Part shown: piece after piece, positions 36,161-47,234 of the stretch
Layout: the number at the start of each line of letters is the position of its first letter
Numbering within the stretch: position 1 is the first letter of the stretch
NCBI RefSeq assembly: GCF_022605165.1
Contig: NC_063070.1
Span: 124,001-188,000 of the forward strand
From: Purpureocillium takamizusanense
Lineage: Eukaryota > Ascomycota > Sordariomycetes > Hypocreales > Ophiocordycipitaceae
Length of the DNA: 64,000 bases
Reading direction: 5' to 3'
Translations under genes and position numbers: made by a program
Notes under the pieces: model-generated
Told to the model about the DNA's origin: nothing
Databases searched by the model: none
Seen by the model: only the letters and a program-made list of their open reading frames with translations

Positions 36161-36791
36161 ATCTTCTCCTCCCTCTCGAGCCCGCCCGCCCGCTGCCAAC
36201 TCGGTACCTGGACGTCTGCGTTTCAGGTCCCTGGTACGTATGTGGATGGCAAGGCCCTTCTTTCTATGTTTGTAAACTCTCTCACTGGGTCATATCCGCG
36301 CCCCCCTAAACCCCAGTCCCTGCACATACATAGACACATCTACATAGTACTGTAAGGAGAAGCAGGTATGTAAGTCAGTACTCCAAAAGGAATCAAGCGC
36401 GGACGGACCACCGCCCGCCGCCATGCTCAACAGACAAGAGAAAATACCGGAGCAGAGGAAGAGCGCGATTGCAAATCAACCTGTCCCCTTCGGCGGCGGC
36501 GGCGTCGTTCGCGAACAGCTCGCTCTCGCTCCATGTGCCTGGTGCCTGGTTGCCTGGTATGTGCGTGCGTGCGTGCATACATACATGCGAGCGCGCGTGC
36601 AGTGTGTTCGTGCGTGCGTGCAGCACGCAAAGCATGCACCGGCCGACCCTCTGCCTGTGCCAGCGTCCGTGTCGTGTCCCGTGTCCCGTGCCCGTGCCTG
36701 TGCCCCCGTTCCTGCGCCAGAGCTTCATCATCCCCCCCCTCTCCCCTTCTTCCGTACGCCCACGAACCCGAGTCATCGTCTCAAGGGCGGC

Positions 36792-36827
<36 letters not shown>

Positions 36828-36855
36828 ACGACGACGACAACGACGACGACGACGA
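36792..36855. repeat. Compound (CCG)n(GAC)n repeat
   Basis: CCG units pass directly into GAC units with one GAC-to-AAC interruption near 36838. Confidence 0.9.
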
Positions 36856-37844
36856 AACGAGGGAAGGCAGGGTGGGAAGGCAGTTCACGCCATCGTTTGA
36901 CGCCACCACCCACACACCATCCCAAGGGGCCCGGCGTTTCGGGCGCGCTGCGCCTGCGGCAACTATTTTCCCACCTCCAAGCTACTACGGGTGCTGCTGT
37001 GCCTGACCGGACCTTTACTATCTTGGTACTAGTTGGTCGGCGTTTTGTCACGTCTCAGCATCGTCTTGTCGTCGGCGACCTCATCAAGGGGAGGGATGAT
37101 GGATGATGGAGTGACGGAGCCTGTCTGCCCTGGCGTCGTCTCGCCTGGTCCAAAAAGGCGGATCCAAATGGCCTCGGCTGGCTTGCCGGGCATCTTTCTT
37201 GTCTTTAATCCACTCCGGCCCTGTCCACGCCCGCCGCCGCCGTCATCGTCATGTGTAGGATTCACCACGCACTGGTAGTATGCAGGAGCCGGCTTAGCCA
37301 TGCTAGACTCCATTATGCTCGAGTCTCTTCATTTGTGATCTTAGGTTGAGAGTGTGTATATATGCACTTCGTGCGATGCTATTTCCTATGTACCGCCAAC
37401 CAGTCCACCCTCATCATCGTCACCGCCGCGGCGGGCTTCCAGGCTCGAGTTTCCAATCATTACCGCCACATGATCCGTCACAAGCAGTCGTCTTCGCAAG
37501 GAGCCACGAGGACCTGGCCTGCTCCGCCTCGTTCCCAGGGGCTCCCGCCCAGTATTATCCGCCAGGTACCATAATGCAAATAAAGCCTGTATGTATAGGG
37601 CAAGTGCCTCCTCGGGCATGGCCCGATCGGCGCTGTTTGCCAGCAGAAGCAAACAGTTTCAAGAATGAGACTAGAAAAGAAGAGGATGATGATGATGCTG
37701 ATCAATGCTTGCAGCCCTTGCAGCAAGGGCCAACAGTCTATTCAGAGATGCGCCCCAAACACCCAGCCCGTTGTCCGTTTCGTGCGTCATCGTCGTCAAA
37801 ACGACGCATCCAAATCGATGTCGCCATTTATTCGGCTAAACCAG

Positions 37845-39896
37845 TTACCGCAGCGGAAGCTTAGCATCCTGAACGCCTCGCTGGATGATGTCCTCGAGGC
37901 GCCATCGAGGCGGCTGGATGGGCACCCCGTTGGCGGCCCTCCACTCGCGTTCATGCTTGGCATCGACGCCGGCAGGGAGCGGCTCCAGGCCTCCGGCCAC
38001 GCCGGTAGAGAACTTGAGCTGCAGCAGGTCCGCCACCTCGTCGCACGCCGCCAGCAGCCTGTCCAGGTCGTCCTTGTTGTGCGCAGCCGAGATGCAGAAG
38101 CGAGCGCGAGAGCTAATAAGGGGTGTGGCCGGGTAGCCGACCACGACGACGGAAATTTTGCGCTTCAACATCTCGTGGCTAAAGGCCGGCATCTTTCCCG
38201 GGTTATAGAGCATGACCGGGATGATGGGGGAGTCGTCATGGCCGTACACAATGTACCCGAGGCGCTTGAGTCCGAGGCGGAGATAGCGGGAGTTGAAGGC
38301 AATGCGCTGTAGGCGCTCCTCGCCCTGACCCGGGCAGAGCTCGCCGGTGATGAGCTTGAGAGAGGCTAGGATCTGCATGAGCACGCTCGGGGTGGGCGAC
38401 TCGCCGTATAGCGTGCTCGCATTCGTGGCCCTGAGCTTGTCGATGATGTGCTTGTCCGCGGCGATGTAGCCGCCGTTGGCGCCAAAAGACTTGGTCAGCG
38501 TTCCCATGAGAATGTCCACCTCGGCCGGGTCAATGCCAAAGTAGTCGCAGACACCTCGGCCACGCGGGCCCAGCGCGCCGATGGAGTGAGCCTCGTCGAC
38601 GAACAGGTAAAACTTGTACTTTTTCTTGAGCGCCAGGATGCCGGGCAGGTCGCACATGCTGCCCTCCATCGAGTACAGACCCTCCACGACGACCAGAATC
38701 TTCTTCCAGGGCCGGTGCGTTCGAGGCTGGCCCTGGGAGATGGCCTCACGGAGCACCTTTTCGAGATCGCACATGTCGTTGTGCTTGAAGGATTGGATGA
38801 CGGCGTTGGAGAGACGCGCGCCGATGCGAATGGAGGCGTGGTTCAGCTCGTCGGAGATGATGAGGCAGCCCTTGGAGACCAGCGCCGGGAAGGAGCTGGC
38901 GTTGGTGACGTAGCCCATGGAGAAGACCATGGCGTCGGGCTTGCCGACAAAGTTGGCAACCTCGCGCTCGACCTCGAGGGCCAGATCCGTCGTGCCAGCG
39001 TCGTTGCGCGGGCTGCAGAAGCTGATTCCATATCGCTTGACGCACTCCTCGACGGCATCTGCGCAGGGTCCCTCGGACTGTGCGAAGCCGAGGTAGTTGT
39101 ACGAGCTCATATTGAGCGTCTCGGTATAGGTGCCGGTGTACTGGTAGTGGCGGTTGAAGTCGTCCGACTTGCGGTCCAGGAGGGTGATGTATCGGCCCGG
39201 CACCCCGACGGTGGTGCGAGCGAAGCAGTCGTCGAGCCTCATCTTCAGCCTGCGGGTGTAGAAGCTGTCAAAGTCGTCGTTGAGCGGCGCGTATCCATTC
39301 TGAACCTTGAGAGGATTGTACACCTTCTTGTCGCCAAATCGCTTGCCGAAGAAGTCGCGGATGTGGCCGAGCAGAATGAGAAGCAGGTAGCTGACGTAGG
39401 TTGTGAGGAGGAAATAATACGGGGGCTCGTCCTCGATGGGGGCGGCGAGGGGTTCGCCGTGGGATTTGCTAATATATAGGTGACTCGGATGGATGAGGGG
39501 GCCGAACTGGGCGTCGACGCGCCTGCGGTGGTCCATTTCCTCGGCCGACTGGGGCTTGAAGAGCGTCGTGGTGGGTGGCTCGACGTTGTGGTCGCCGGCG
39601 ACGGCCGTGGACAGAGAGATGGTGGGCAAGGAAACAGACGGCGGGGTGATGGTGGATGAGGCGGCGCCATTGAGCGCCTGCTGCTGCTGCTGCTGTTGCT
39701 GCTGCTGTTGCTGCTGCTGTTGCTGCATGGCGAGCAGCGCCTGCTGGGCGGCCGTGTGCTCCTTGGACTTGGGGCTGGAGGAAAAGAGCTGGGCGAGGCG
39801 GTTGCCCTTGGAGGTGGAGGGGCGTCTCTCTCCCGTCTTTTCGGACTGGGGCATGGCGGAAGAGGTCGAGAAGGGGTTTGCCAGTTTGCGGGGCAT
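37845..39896 (-). CDS. LCB2: Serine palmitoyltransferase subunit 2 (Lcb2)
   Basis: Single exon, 683 residues. ATG 39896 is used; the frame opens earlier only through a TTG. With Lcb1, the product condenses serine and palmitoyl-CoA to 3-ketodihydrosphingosine, the first committed step of sphingolipid synthesis in the ER. After a low-complexity N-terminus with a run of about 16 glutamines (codons at 39678-39725) there is a membrane segment near 158-182. The alpha-oxoamine synthase fold follows: NMSSYNYLGFA, SPRNDAGTTDLALEVE, SDELNHASIRIGARLS, VDEAHSIGALGPRGRG and GTLTKSFGANGGYIA, whose Lys469 is the PLP Schiff-base lysine. RFCISAAH and DDLDRLL lie near the end. Yeast Lcb2 is 561 residues; the excess is mainly N-terminal. 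No intron seen. Confidence 0.96.
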   Translation of the reverse strand: MPRKLANPFSTSSAMPQSEKTGERRPSTSKGNRLAQLFSSSPKSKEHTAAQQALLAMQQQQQQQQQQQQQQQQALNGAASSTITPPSVSLPTISLSTAVAGDHNVEPPTTTLFKPQSAEEMDHRRRVDAQFGPLIHPSHLYISKSHGEPLAAPIEDEPPYYFLLTTYVSYLLLILLGHIRDFFGKRFGDKKVYNPLKVQNGYAPLNDDFDSFYTRRLKMRLDDCFARTTVGVPGRYITLLDRKSDDFNRHYQYTGTYTETLNMSSYNYLGFAQSEGPCADAVEECVKRYGISFCSPRNDAGTTDLALEVEREVANFVGKPDAMVFSMGYVTNASSFPALVSKGCLIISDELNHASIRIGARLSNAVIQSFKHNDMCDLEKVLREAISQGQPRTHRPWKKILVVVEGLYSMEGSMCDLPGILALKKKYKFYLFVDEAHSIGALGPRGRGVCDYFGIDPAEVDILMGTLTKSFGANGGYIAADKHIIDKLRATNASTLYGESPTPSVLMQILASLKLITGELCPGQGEERLQRIAFNSRYLRLGLKRLGYIVYGHDDSPIIPVMLYNPGKMPAFSHEMLKRKISVVVVGYPATPLISSRARFCISAAHNKDDLDRLLAACDEVADLLQLKFSTGVAGGLEPLPAGVDAKHEREWRAANGVPIQPPRWRLEDIIQRGVQDAKLPLR
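39678..39725. repeat. Coding CAG/CAA repeat (polyglutamine of Lcb2)
   Basis: Sixteen consecutive Gln codons on the minus strand, mostly CAG with CAA interruptions, inside the N-terminal extension of Lcb2. Confidence 0.93.
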
Positions 39897-42800
39897 GTCT
39901 CCGAGGCGGGTGAATCGCAGGAGCAGCTGGTAGCAGGCGCGAGGCAAGGTAGCGGTCCTAATCGAAACCTGGGCGGTAACGTCGACAAGCTATTCGATGC
40001 AGCGGGCGGCCTGCAAGAAGGATGCTGCAGGTTGAGAGTGGTCAGCGCCTTGGTTCAAGCAAAGAATACGGATGGTGGATATGCGCGCGTCCGTCAAGGG
40101 AGGCCGTTGATGAGGGCAGTGCATGACGGCCGCGTGGCGTGACGCATATTGCGTGCGTGCCGCGCCAACAACAAGGACAAGGCAGGCCCGACGTAGCCGG
40201 GATGGCATGGTGGTGGCGATGGTTGCGCAGAGCGACCACCAGGCCATCCATGCAGGTGCCGTGCGCTGTGCCTCCCCAGCAGCAGGTCACGTCGGACGGC
40301 AGTAGACGGTGGTCGCAGTCGAGGGCCAGCGCGGCCGGCCTGGCAGGAAGGGACGCATCATAGCCGCCGCAGTGAGGACCTCGCTGCCTTGCTCGATTCG
40401 GACCTGAAACGGCACAACGCGCCCCGAGCCAGGTGCGGATGCGCACCAGACCGACAGACCAGACCGACAGATCAAGTCCAATTGCACCGGTCCCCGGACG
40501 ATGCGGATATGGTGGAACAGGAGGGAGACGGGAGGCGAGGGGCATCGGATTGGAACTTACCAGTTGCCCACGAGTCGACGCGGCTGTACGTATAAGGTGG
40601 CGATGATATGCTTGTGTCACCGGTTCGAGGGGGGCACGAGGGTTGTGACGATGCCGTTTCGTTCGTCTCGTTCTTCGTCGCCGGATTGGTCGGTCAGTCG
40701 TGGACGAGATTCTTCGGAACGCTCTCCGTGCTTTCACCCCGAGCAATACGGCCGAACAAGTCCCTCTCCGGCCTCTCCGTGCGGCACCGGGCACAGCACA
40801 GGACACGATACGACACAACACGACACGCACAACACAGCAACGCGCCGGCCCGATGAATCTTTGCAGTGGCCAAAAGCAACGGCAAGAACGTCGTCGAGCA
40901 AACGGTGGCAAGCGTGGAGACGGGGCGAGCGTGCTGGTCCTCGTACGGGGGGCTGGCTTCGATACACAGGGCGGAAGGGGGGGGGAGAGAAAAAAGAAGG
41001 AGTGAGTTTGCCGGGTGAGCGGGAACTGGCGAGATGACGGGCGGGGGGGTTCCAATCCAGGGGCAGACGTGCGTCTGCTGCTATCATAGGCTGGCGGCGC
41101 GATCCATGGATGATGGATTGGGTGCAGTGGATGGGCAGAGGCACGCCAGTGGAAAGCTCCAGCAGGGCTGGCAGCCGCCTGGGCAGAAGTCACGGGCTAA
41201 CTTAGTAGCAGCCAGCGGCGGATGCAGCGGTATGCGGTAGAGGTACTAAAGTGTCGACCAGCGGGCAGCGCCTGTGAGGATCCACTGGATTGGAACCATG
41301 TACTGAAACTCGGAACGACAGGATGGAGCGCTGGAGTCATGGATGGGCTCGCAAGGCTCCCTCCACCCGCCAGCGAACTGGGTGGAGCGGCCGGAAGAGC
41401 CGTGGAGCGACCTCCCTGACGTGACGGGCGACTTGGAGGTACGTATAGACTCTGCCCACCGCCGCGCCTCCTGAGTCGCCGCGAACAGGCGAGGCGCCGG
41501 CCGACCTACAAGGTATTTGGGCATACAGTTTTCTGGGCGGTCCCGTGCCGAATTGACTTTGGCGAACCCAAACGCGTCAGGTGGATGTGAAGCCCGGACA
41601 AGATTCCACTTAGGTTCATAGTAGCGTGTGTACAGTCGACTGGCCGCCTGTGGCGGGCGCCAAGTTTCTTCAGCCACTGAAGCACAGCGGCAGGCCTCCG
41701 GTGGCACAGCATCTGGTTTGGTAGTTGTAGTCAGCCAAAAAAAAAAAAACGCGGGTCGGAGGCCCCCTATAATATCATGTCCGATGTACTCAAGGACGGG
41801 ATGGAGATCAAGGGCGAGAGCAGCAGCACCCACGCCCCACAGGCAATCTTCCATTGCAGTGGCGGCCGCGGCCTCGGCACCAGCAACAAGGCCCACTGGC
41901 TGGCCGCAATGGAGTCTCCTCCTCCTCCAGAGTGGGGCATGCCGACGGCAACTTTTTTTTTCTTCATTAAATTTTGATTGACTGACTCTTGTCCGTTTGA
42001 ATGTCTCGCCCCCCGCCTCGAAGAGATCCCTCCGGATGAATCGGGGCCACTCGCCAGACGGTGAGGGGGGGATTAGACGCCCAAGCGGTGATTTCGGAGA
42101 GCAGCGCGACGGCCGACACCCCGTGCACGCAGGCGAGCACAGAAAGTACGTGCGAGCGTGCTTGTAAGCCGTTGTGGTGACAGCACAGGCACGCGCCCGT
42201 CCAGCTCGGGTACTAGATTTACTTGGACTTGATGACACAGCAGCAGCAGCAAGATGGAACGGGGTAACTGCATCATTACCTGTCCTACCTGATCCCACCG
42301 ATGGTGCTTCTCGCGAGTATCTCGTCCACGTTGCCCGAAGCGAGCGAATACTACCTACCCACGTAATAAGTACAACCAAAGCAAGTGGCCCCTCCGGCTG
42401 GGAGGGCCCGAGACGGTCGCGTGAGAAGGGGCCAGCCAGCGGCCAGTGGACTCGCAAGCCGCGCATCCCCCTTACAGTAGTCGCAACGCATCGGACAGGC
42501 GTGGAGGATGTGGTGACGCGCAACGGTTGGCTGGGCTCGTCAAAGGGTTGGTTTCCGACCCCACGCGATGTGCATTGTTTCGACAGCCAACTGCCGCAGC
42601 ACTGCTGCTCACCGTGGGCTAGGATACTGTTTACTATGGGCTACTAAGTTAGCTCGGCTTTTGCTTGTGCTTGTTTCCACTGGCAAAGACGAGGCGCATC
42701 GTGTCACGGCGGCGCAGGACGGAAAGAGTAGACCGTTAAGTTTCCAGCAATGACGCTACCAAACCCACGATCCGACATTTGCTGCCAACGTGATGCATAT

Positions 42801-43854
42801 TCTGCCGCGCTGCAGTTTGCTCTCTTGCGTGTGACCTGTTCGACCGTTGAGGTGCGCTAATAAAAGGAAAGCTCATCGTATGAAGAGGAGAGCTGCGCAT
42901 CACCAAACCGCACAGCATAGTCGGCATCTGTCTACATCCCAAAGTCCTTTCTCGCACACGCCATATCCACGTCAATGCCCTCTGGACGAAAGATGAGAGC
43001 TCCGATCGAGCACCTCAGCAGCCGCTCTCCGAAGGGGAGACCTGACTAGTTGCTGACCGATGGTTGGCTTCGGCGGTGACAGGTAGACTGGCAGACCAGC
43101 CCCAGCCGCTGCTGGCTCTCGCTTACACAGTCAAGCGTCCATCAGGCAGAAAAGGTGGAAGACGGAGCAAGGGCAGACCGTGCATGTCTTTCTTCAGTCC
43201 TTCGGCTACACTTACTGTGCACACCCTGTCGCACAATTGTCATGGCCCCGTCCCCTCTTCCTCGACTCGGCATGATGCGGAGCATGGCGGACCAGTGACG
43301 GCGGTTGAGGCTCCGCGCTTCGCCCCGGGTTGCGCCGGGCCGCAGCGGGGAGAAAAATGGGAAGGCACTACCGTACGTTGTGCAACCACCACCACCGCCG
43401 CCGCCGCCGCCGCCGCCACCACCACCACCACCACGAGGCAACAACCACAAATCCCGAGCCGAAAGCTGAGCTGCCCCAACAATTTTGCTTCCCCCGGCAG
43501 TTGGTCAAGTCTCGTTGGCAACCGGCAACGACGCTTGAATGCCCTCTCCATCCCACCGCTCGTTTTTGTCATTCTTTGTCTCCTCTTCATCTCTCGCCCA
43601 TTCTTTGCCAGGGTCCTCGCAGTAGGTCTGTCGTTGCCGATTCCACACGACATCCATACGTACCGACCGACCCGCTCGCTCGGCCTTCGCTTCTGCCCCT
43701 CCCCCACCATTCATTCCTCTCCGTCCCTGGACGACACGCCCGCGCAGGTCGACCCAATCGACGACAGAGAAACGGACGGACGGACGCACAGACAGACACG
43801 GGCACAGAGTATAGACGCACGCGCTGTGTAAAATCAAAGCAGGATATACCAGCA
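39897..43854. other. 4-kb divergent spacer between LCB2 and the AACS gene
   Basis: No supported gene. It is the shared upstream region of two divergent metabolic genes. It has an A13 run (41737-41749) and a CCA/CCG array (43387-43435). Long minus-strand open frames (40042-41193, 41246-42523) are GC-driven: they have no recognisable protein and are full of Arg, Pro and Ser. The 300 bp before 43855 are pyrimidine-rich leader. Confidence 0.55.
43387..43435. repeat. (CCA)n(CCG)n(CCA)n repeat
   Basis: Imperfect trinucleotide array in the leader region upstream of the acetoacetyl-CoA synthetase gene. Confidence 0.85.
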
Positions 43855-46107
43855 ATGGGCGAGCTCATCAACGGGCACGGCAGCGAGGAGCTATGGCGGC
43901 ATCCCGACCACGCCTCAACGCCCATGTGGGACTTTATCCAGCGCGTCAACGAGAAGCACGGCCTGCAGCTCCACGGCTACCCAGGCCTGTACAAGTGGTC
44001 CGTCGACAACGTCTCCTCCTTCTGGGAGGACGTCTGGGACTTTGTCGGTATCGTGGCCTCCGTCAAGGCCAAAAAGGTGCGTTCACTATCCGCCTCTCAA
44101 CGCCAATACCCCCCCTTCTGCCTTGCAGACTCAACGACGTTCGGGGAAACATGTCCGACTTACACGCAGGCGTCTCGCGCTCCTCCGCCTTTAGGCACTC
44201 CCCGATGATGCGCCCATGTTCCCCCGCCCCGATTTCTTCTCCTCGGCGCGCCTAAACTTCGCCGAAAACCTTCTCTTCCCGCCCACCTCGCCGCCCATCG
44301 ACCCATCCTCACCCGCCGTCATCACCACCACCGAGCTACCGGGCGATCTGCGATCCACATCTTGGGCCGAGCTCCGCGAGGCCGTCCGCCGCTGCGCCAA
44401 TGCCCTCCGTTCCGCTGGCCTCGGTCCCAAGGACGTCGTTGCCGGCTACGTCTCCAACCACGTCGAGGCTATCGTTGCCATGCTCGGTGCGGCCTCCGTC
44501 GGCGCTATCTGGACCGGCATCAGCCCCGACAATGGCGTCTCCGCCGTGCTCGACCGCCTCGGTCAGATTGCCCCCAAGGTGCTCTTCGCCGACAATGGCA
44601 CCGTGTACAATGGCAAGGAGTGGTCCAGTACCTCCAAGACCGCCGACATCGTCGCCGAGCTGAGCAAGTCCGGGCTGCAGACCGTCGTCGTCATCAACAA
44701 CATCAAGAGCGACCTAGGGCTCTCCGACCTCGAGGCCCACGGCGTCAGGGCTGCCGCCTATGACTCGTTCCTCGATGGCGCTCCGTCCGGCGATCTCGTC
44801 TTCGAGCAGCTCCCTCCCTCGCACCCGCTGTACATCCTCTACTCCAGCGGCACGACGGGCCTTCCCAAAGCCATCATCCACACCGCCCTCGGCACTCTCA
44901 TCCAACACAAAAAGGAGCACCTGCTCCACTGCTCGCTGTCGTCGTCGTCCCGCATGCTCTACTACACCACCACCTCGTGGATGATGTGGCACTGGAGCAT
45001 CGGCGCGCTGGCCGCTGGCGCCACCCTCATCGTCTACTCGGGGTCTCCGTTCCGGCCAAACTCGCACCTGTCCCTTCCCCGCGTCCTCTCCGACCTCAAG
45101 GTCACTCACTTCGGCACGTCGGCTGCTTACCTGACGGCCCTAGAGGCCAACGATGTTCGCCCCGTCCGCGGGGCCGACATTGACCTGTCGCATCTACAGG
45201 CCATATACTCGACCGCTTCCCCCTTGCCCCCGTCTACGTTTCGCTTCGTCTACGAAGCATTCCCCAAGAGCGTGAACCTGGCCTCCATCACGGGCGGCAC
45301 GGACATCATCTCTCTCTTCGGCGCCCCCTGCCCACTGCTCCCCGTTCGCACCGGAGAGATCCAGTGCGCCGGCCTCGGAATGGACATTCGCGTCGTCGAC
45401 TCGGTCACGGGAGAGCAGGTTCCGGCGGGCGAGCCTGGTGACTTGGTCTGCGTCAAGCCGTTCCCCTGCCAGCCCCTCACCTTCTTCGGCGGCGACGGCG
45501 ACGCCAAGTACAGGGCGGCATACTTTGAGCGGTTCGAGGATGTGTGCGGCGTCAAGGGGCCCGTGTGGCATCACGGCGACTTTGTCAAGATCCCGGATCC
45601 AGGCACCGGCAGCCTGGTCATGCTGGGCCGTTCCGATGGCGTCCTGAAGCCCGCGGGCGTGCGTTTCGGCTCTGCGGAGATTTACAACATCCTCACCAGA
45701 TTCTTCGCGTCAGAGGTCGAGGACGCCGTTTGCGTGGGCCGCCGCAGGGCGACCGACAACGACGAGACGGTCTGTCTCTTTGTCGTGATGGCCCCGGGGA
45801 AGACGTTTAGCGAGGAGCTCAAGGCCAGCATCAAGGCCAAGATACGGGGCGAGCTGAGTCCCAGGCACGTGCCAGGCGTCATCGGGGAATGCGGCGGCGG
45901 CATCCCCAAGACGGGCAATGGCAAGAAGTAAGTCGTGACTTGGAACTGCGAGTGACTGAGCAAGTCATGCCTTTTGCTGACAGAAGCGGTTGCAGGATCG
46001 AAGTCGCCGTCAAGCAGATTCTCTCTGGCATGAACATCAAGACCAACGCCAGCGTTGCCAACCCCGAGGCATTGGAATGGTTCAAGACTTGGGCCGCGGG
46101 CCACTGA
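43855..46107 (+). CDS. Acetoacetyl-CoA synthetase (acetoacetate-CoA ligase)
   Basis: Three exons, 43855-44076, 44195-45927 and 45996-46107, 688 residues. The enzyme activates acetoacetate to acetoacetyl-CoA with ATP, feeding acetoacetate (for example from leucine breakdown) into acetyl-CoA or sterol precursors; cytosolic in related organisms. The acyl-adenylate-forming fold is clear: ARLNFAENLL, the phosphate-binding loop YSSGTTGLPK (290-299), SITGGTDI, the hinge GRSDGVLKPAGVRFG (from 552) and the catalytic-lysine end motif PKTGNGKK (Lys651). WHHGDFVKI replaces the usual YxTGD-like aspartate region, as expected for this subfamily. Introns: 118 nt (GTGCGT...TAG), joining KAKK to ALPDDAPMFPRPDF, and 68 nt (GTAAGT...CAG), splitting the GKK-IEVAVK junction. 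The C-terminal exon is only 36 codons. Length fits bacterial and animal AACS (about 650-690). Confidence 0.95.
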
Positions 46108-46620
46108 TGCGGCGGGGAGCGTCTTTGGGACTGCGAGATGCTAAACGATACATGAAGGGCCAAGAAGAAAAGCTGCTTCGCGGCGGGTGTGGAAACGCGA
46201 GACGCGAGCTCATATTGGGCTCATAGATGCCGGAACGCTTATGACGACGTGCCTTGAGCGTGCGATACTACTCTATTGGATGATAGGACGTTGAAAATAG
46301 ACTTGAACAAGGGGATACGAAGTTTTTGTCCGCCTCGTAGACTAGTGGTCGAAACCAAAGTAGCACAGCCAATTCAGAGGGGAGTGTTGACCGCTTAATC
46401 CTGGGTTGGTTAGTACAAACACACACATATCACAAACTTGCGTGTTGAGCGTTCATTGCCAAGGTGTTATTTGCCCTTGCTCCAATCAACCCGATGGATG
46501 CTGAACCAACAGAGACGGAGCGTAAGGTCAAACACTACCTCACCCCCAGTCTCAGGCCAGGACAAAAATTCCTTTCCCGATGCCCCTACCCACATACATA
46601 CATAGACACGCACGCGCACG

Positions 46621-46652
<32 letters not shown>
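46621..46652. repeat. Compound (CA)n(TA)n microsatellite
   Basis: About nine CA units pass into about seven TA units. Confidence 0.9.
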
Positions 46653-47209
46653 ATCCCCGTGGGGGAGGACAACCGCTTCGAGAGAATCACACATCTCGTT
46701 TAGGCAGGACGGGGGGGGCGGGGGCAGCAGCGTCGCACGGCGAGCGAGCAACCGGCCGGCCGGCCGGCTATATACAGCAACGACGACGACCTCGCGATTC
46801 TGCAAATTTTACGTACAGTCGCACACGCACACGCACACGCACACGGGTACGTTTCACGGCGGACGCCCGCCCGGCGCGCCGTACCGGGCGTGGCTAGCCG
46901 CCCGTACATTGTATATCACTAGGCATGCACGCACGTATGTACGTATGTATATGTATGTACTTGGTTTGGGCAAGTTTGCTCCACCGGTGTGTGTGCATGT
47001 GTGTGTGCGCGGAAACAAAACAAACCCAAACCAAACAAAAAATATCACCCTGGCCGCCATCTCCCGCATGTGCGCCTGCATGAGGTATGTACGTATGTAT
47101 GTATGTACGTGCGTATGTAAGTAGCAGTCGTACAACCTATGCGTGTATACAACGTAGCATATCTTTGTAGTATGGTGTTGCGCCTGCTGGGCTCTCGCTC
47201 CATCGGGAT

Positions 47210-47234
47210 GGTCTGGTCTGGTCTGGTCTGGTCT
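47210..47234. repeat. (GGTCT)5 pentanucleotide repeat
   Basis: Five perfect copies in spacer downstream of the AACS gene. Confidence 0.92.

Larger units (their letters stand above)
32098..37844. other. 5.7-kb gene-poor spacer with many simple repeats
   Basis: No supported gene on either strand. It contains (CTGG)10 at 32441-32480, (TGT)n at 33831-33862, (CTT)n at 36134-36160 and a CCG/GAC array at 36792-36855, plus GGTA/TACC patches around 32790-33010. Open frames up to 227 codons (36423-37106) read straight through repeats. The right end presumably carries the 3' untranslated region of LCB2 and the left end the Ste50 promoter. Confidence 0.6.

Noticed and set aside
38448..39479. 343-codon plus-strand open frame antisense to LCB2
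   Set aside because: Shadow of the Lcb2 coding sequence produced by GC3 bias; no recognisable protein.
40042..41193. 383-codon minus-strand open frame upstream of LCB2
   Set aside because: Reads through simple, pyrimidine- or purine-biased leader DNA; no protein-like features.
41246..42523. 425-codon minus-strand open frame in the LCB2-AACS spacer
   Set aside because: Arg/Pro/Ser-rich without conserved segments, no GC3 codon pattern, and it overlaps other equally open frames.
43853..46107. Biosynthetic gene cluster around the acyl-adenylating enzyme
   Set aside because: The enzyme is an ordinary acetoacetyl-CoA synthetase by its motifs, and no PKS, NRPS, terpene synthase, P450 or cluster regulator lies nearby.
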